Part shown: positions 62,356 through 64,000 of the stretch, in pieces
Position numbering within the stretch: the stretch's first letter is position 1
Layout of the letters: every line of letters starts with the position of its first letter
Source: Terriglobia bacterium
GTDB taxonomy: Bacteria; Acidobacteriota; Terriglobia; Bryobacterales; Bryobacteraceae
Reading direction: 5' to 3'
Assembly (NCBI GenBank): GCA_021325235.1
Contig: JAJPHN010000014.1
Span: forward strand, 1 to 64,000
Length of the DNA stretch: 64,000 nt
Program-made: the position numbers and the translations under genes
The notes under the pieces: model-generated
The model's database searches: none
What the model was told of the DNA's origin: nothing
The model's input: the letters and a program-made list of their open reading frames with translations, nothing else

Positions 62356-63478
62356 CTCTGGCCTGATCGGACTGGCTGAGCGAACTATACAGCGGCAGCC
62401 GTATGAGCCGGTCGCTCACGCACTCGGCGACCGGGCATTGCCCCGGGTAACCGCCGAAATGACGCCCCATTTGCGAAACATGCAGCGGCATGTAATGAAA
62501 CACGCTCAGAATCTGCTGCGCTGCGAGGTGCTCGATCAGAGCGTCGCGATCGTCGCGGCTCGGCATCAGCAGATAAAAAATGTGAAAACTCTGCTCGCAA
62601 TGCGGCGGGACATGCGGTAGGCGGACGCCGTGGTTTGCGGCCCAGCTGGCCAACTCGCGCTGATAGGTGTTCCAGATGTGTTCCCGCTTCCCTTGGATCT
62701 TATCCCGGACTTCGAGCTGCGCGAACAGAACGGCCGCCAGAATGTCGGAGGGGAGAAAGCTCGAGCCCTTCTCGATCCAGGTGTATTTGTCCACCTGGCC
62801 CCGGAAAAACTGCTTGCGATTGGTGCCCTTCTCGCGAATGATCTCAGCGCGCTCGACCAGCCCGGGATCATTGATGAGCAGCGCGCCGCCTTCCCCCGAG
62901 CTGAAGTTCTTGGTTTCGTGGAAGCTCTGGGTCGCCAGCCGGCCGAAGCTGCCGAGCGGGCGTCCGCGATAACGTGCGAACAGACCGTGCGCATTGTCTT
63001 CGATGACCGAAATGCCGTGGCGTTCCGCGACCGCGCCGATGGCGTCCATCTCGCAGCCCACACCCGCGTAGTGAACCGGAACGATGGCTTTGGTGGCGGG
63101 CGTGATCAGAGCTTCGAGCTGCGCGTCATCGAGGTTGAGCGTGTCGGGCCGGATATCGGCAAAAACGGGCCTGGCACCTTGCAGCACGAACGCGTTTGCT
63201 ACCGACGAAAACGTGAACGAGGGTACGATGACTTCGTCGCCCGGCTGTATATTCAGCAGCAGCGCGCTCATTTCGAGCGCATGGGTGCAGGAGGTCGTCA
63301 GCAGCGCTTTGCGCACCCCGAGTTCCGCCTCCAGAATTTCGTGGCAGCGGCGCGTGAACATCCCGTCGCCCGAAATGTGCAGCGCGGCAAATGCCTGCTC
63401 GATGTACCGCGTTTCGGTTCCCACCCGGCTCACGCAGTTGAACGGGATAAACGACTGGAGTTCGGAGCTCGTGACCAC
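62276..63478 (-). CDS. wecE: dTDP-4-oxo-6-deoxyglucose aminotransferase (WecE/RffA type)
   Basis: Protein of 400 residues of the DegT/DnrJ/EryC1 family. The PLP lysine is Lys190 in FHETKNFSSGEGGALL, with Asp161 in VIEDNAHG. N-terminal GDGMFTRRCHEILEAELG and ALLTTSCTHALEMSALLLNI closely follow E. coli WecE, as does EKGTNRKQFFRGQVDKYTWI. It would make dTDP-4-amino-4,6-dideoxygalactose for surface glycans. The GT-C genes just upstream on the other strand fit the same use. The gene shares its 3' 80 bases with the GT39-like gene. Confidence 0.93.
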   Translation of the reverse strand: MVTSSELQSFIPFNCVSRVGTETRYIEQAFAALHISGDGMFTRRCHEILEAELGVRKALLTTSCTHALEMSALLLNIQPGDEVIVPSFTFSSVANAFVLQGARPVFADIRPDTLNLDDAQLEALITPATKAIVPVHYAGVGCEMDAIGAVAERHGISVIEDNAHGLFARYRGRPLGSFGRLATQSFHETKNFSSGEGGALLINDPGLVERAEIIREKGTNRKQFFRGQVDKYTWIEKGSSFLPSDILAAVLFAQLEVRDKIQGKREHIWNTYQRELASWAANHGVRLPHVPPHCEQSFHIFYLLMPSRDDRDALIEHLAAQQILSVFHYMPLHVSQMGRHFGGYPGQCPVAECVSDRLIRLPLYSSLSQSDQARVIEAILDFSFPRRQPHAPRDQMLSRR

Positions 63479-63611
63479 CCTCTTGGTGCAAGTGTAACGA
63501 GCAAATCGCTTCCACGAGCAACGTTGCCGGGAAAACAGTACGGGCTATAACCTCCAGTACTGCGCAGAGTTACAGCGCTGAAAACGGGCGGGATCCGGGC
63601 CGTTACAAGCG

Positions 63612-64000
63612 CTATTTACGGCGACGCCGGCCCGTGTTCGATTCTTCTATCAGACCGAACTGCAGCTTTTTTTCCACAGGATCGGCGCGTTCCAGACGGA
63701 CGCGCACACGGTCGCCGATCGAGAAGCTCCGGCGCGTACGCTCTCCAATGATTTTGCGCCCGTTTTCCTGGTAGGTGAAGCGGTCGCCGGCCAAGGTCTC
63801 GATTGGCACCAGTCCCTCGATGAAGAGTTCGGTCAGTTCGACGAAGAAGCCGTACTTGGTTGTGCTGATAATCAGGCCGTCGAAATCTTCGCCCAGGCGC
63901 TCTTCCATGAAGCGCACTTTTTTCCATTCGATCAGCTCGCGCTCGGCCTCGGCGGCGCGCCGCTCGGTGAACGATGTATCGTCGCCCAGTTCGTGCAGCG
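63612..64000 (-). CDS. rnr: Ribonuclease R, C-terminal part (runs off the window)
   Basis: The last ~129 codons of a gene that continues beyond 64000. The frame reads TSFTERRAAEAERELIEWKK, VRFMEERLGEDFDGLIISTT and KYGFFVELTELFIEGLVPIE, the end of the RNB domain linked to an S1 RNA-binding domain, as in RNase R. A basic tail (SNTGRRRRK) ends the protein. RNase R degrades structured RNA in rRNA quality control and stress. The catalytic RNB residues lie outside the window. The spacer 63479-63611 to the aminotransferase holds no gene. Confidence 0.88.
   Translation of the reverse strand, partial: LHELGDDTSFTERRAAEAERELIEWKKVRFMEERLGEDFDGLIISTTKYGFFVELTELFIEGLVPIETLAGDRFTYQENGRKIIGERTRRSFSIGDRVRVRLERADPVEKKLQFGLIEESNTGRRRRK

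Overview
The window is about 60% GC and reads as one chromosomal piece of an Acidobacteriota bacterium, most likely of the Solibacter/Bryobacter type (Terriglobia). The evidence for this is a 1167-residue TonB-dependent receptor with an N-terminal carboxypeptidase-regulatory domain, two PEP-CTERM secreted proteins, a serine/threonine kinase fused to a TPR-like region and preceded by an ECF-like sigma factor, and an acidobacterial-style TonB protein. The lineage is an inference from family content; no rRNA, tRNA, phage, insertion sequence or CRISPR array was seen.

Layout. 1-6400: remnant of a toxin-like gene, MgtC-like membrane protein, STAS protein, ketoglutarate-semialdehyde dehydrogenase, PEP-CTERM protein, frameshifted YCII gene, DksA-like regulator, and a three-gene minus-strand group with a LysW-like hyperacidic protein. 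6475-15656: aldo/keto reductase, a folE plus two-PTPS operon, TlpA-like thioredoxin, GlcD, RsgA and B12-dependent ribonucleotide reductase behind candidate NrdR boxes. 15718-19221: TonB-dependent receptor. 19408-24448: a compact operon of esterase, RimK-like ATP-grasp ligase, GCS2 carboxylate-amine ligase, M29-type peptidase and an atypical ATP-grasp-like protein, followed by pgm. This is the best candidate in the window for an uncharacterised biosynthetic system. 26141-28193: toxin-antitoxin pair with a palindromic operator on its -10 box, then fumC. 28419-34716: PEP-CTERM protein, nonsense-broken DMP19-like gene, sigma factor/kinase pair, TonB protein, YqiA-like hydrolase. 34860-36386: acpP-fabF. 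36387-37890: a decayed stretch with three gene remnants. 37891-40651: etfB-etfA and a parvulin lipoprotein. 40656-43135: MarR-GNAT fusion diverging from a secreted GH32 enzyme. 43152-48384: Tol-Pal operon in the order tolQ-tolR-tolA-tolB-pal, then cpoB and a 36-residue membrane peptide. 48531-62355: prepilin-like protein, M1-like metallopeptidase, beta-helix protein, three polytopic glycosyltransferase-like proteins, AIM24 protein, esterase, MsrB, broken DUF3052 gene and OPT transporter. 62276-64000: WecE-type sugar aminotransferase and the 3' end of rnr.

How the parts fit. Much of the content serves the envelope: Tol-Pal, TonB and its receptor, GT-C-type glycosyltransferases with a WecE-type aminotransferase for nucleotide-sugar synthesis, and secreted carbohydrate-active or PEP-CTERM proteins. 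Small operons handle pterins, fatty acids (acpP-fabF) and electron transfer (etfBA).

Five genes are interrupted by single-base shifts or stop codons, and two further remnants are truncated. Reads covering those sites would decide between genuine pseudogenes and indel errors in the assembly.
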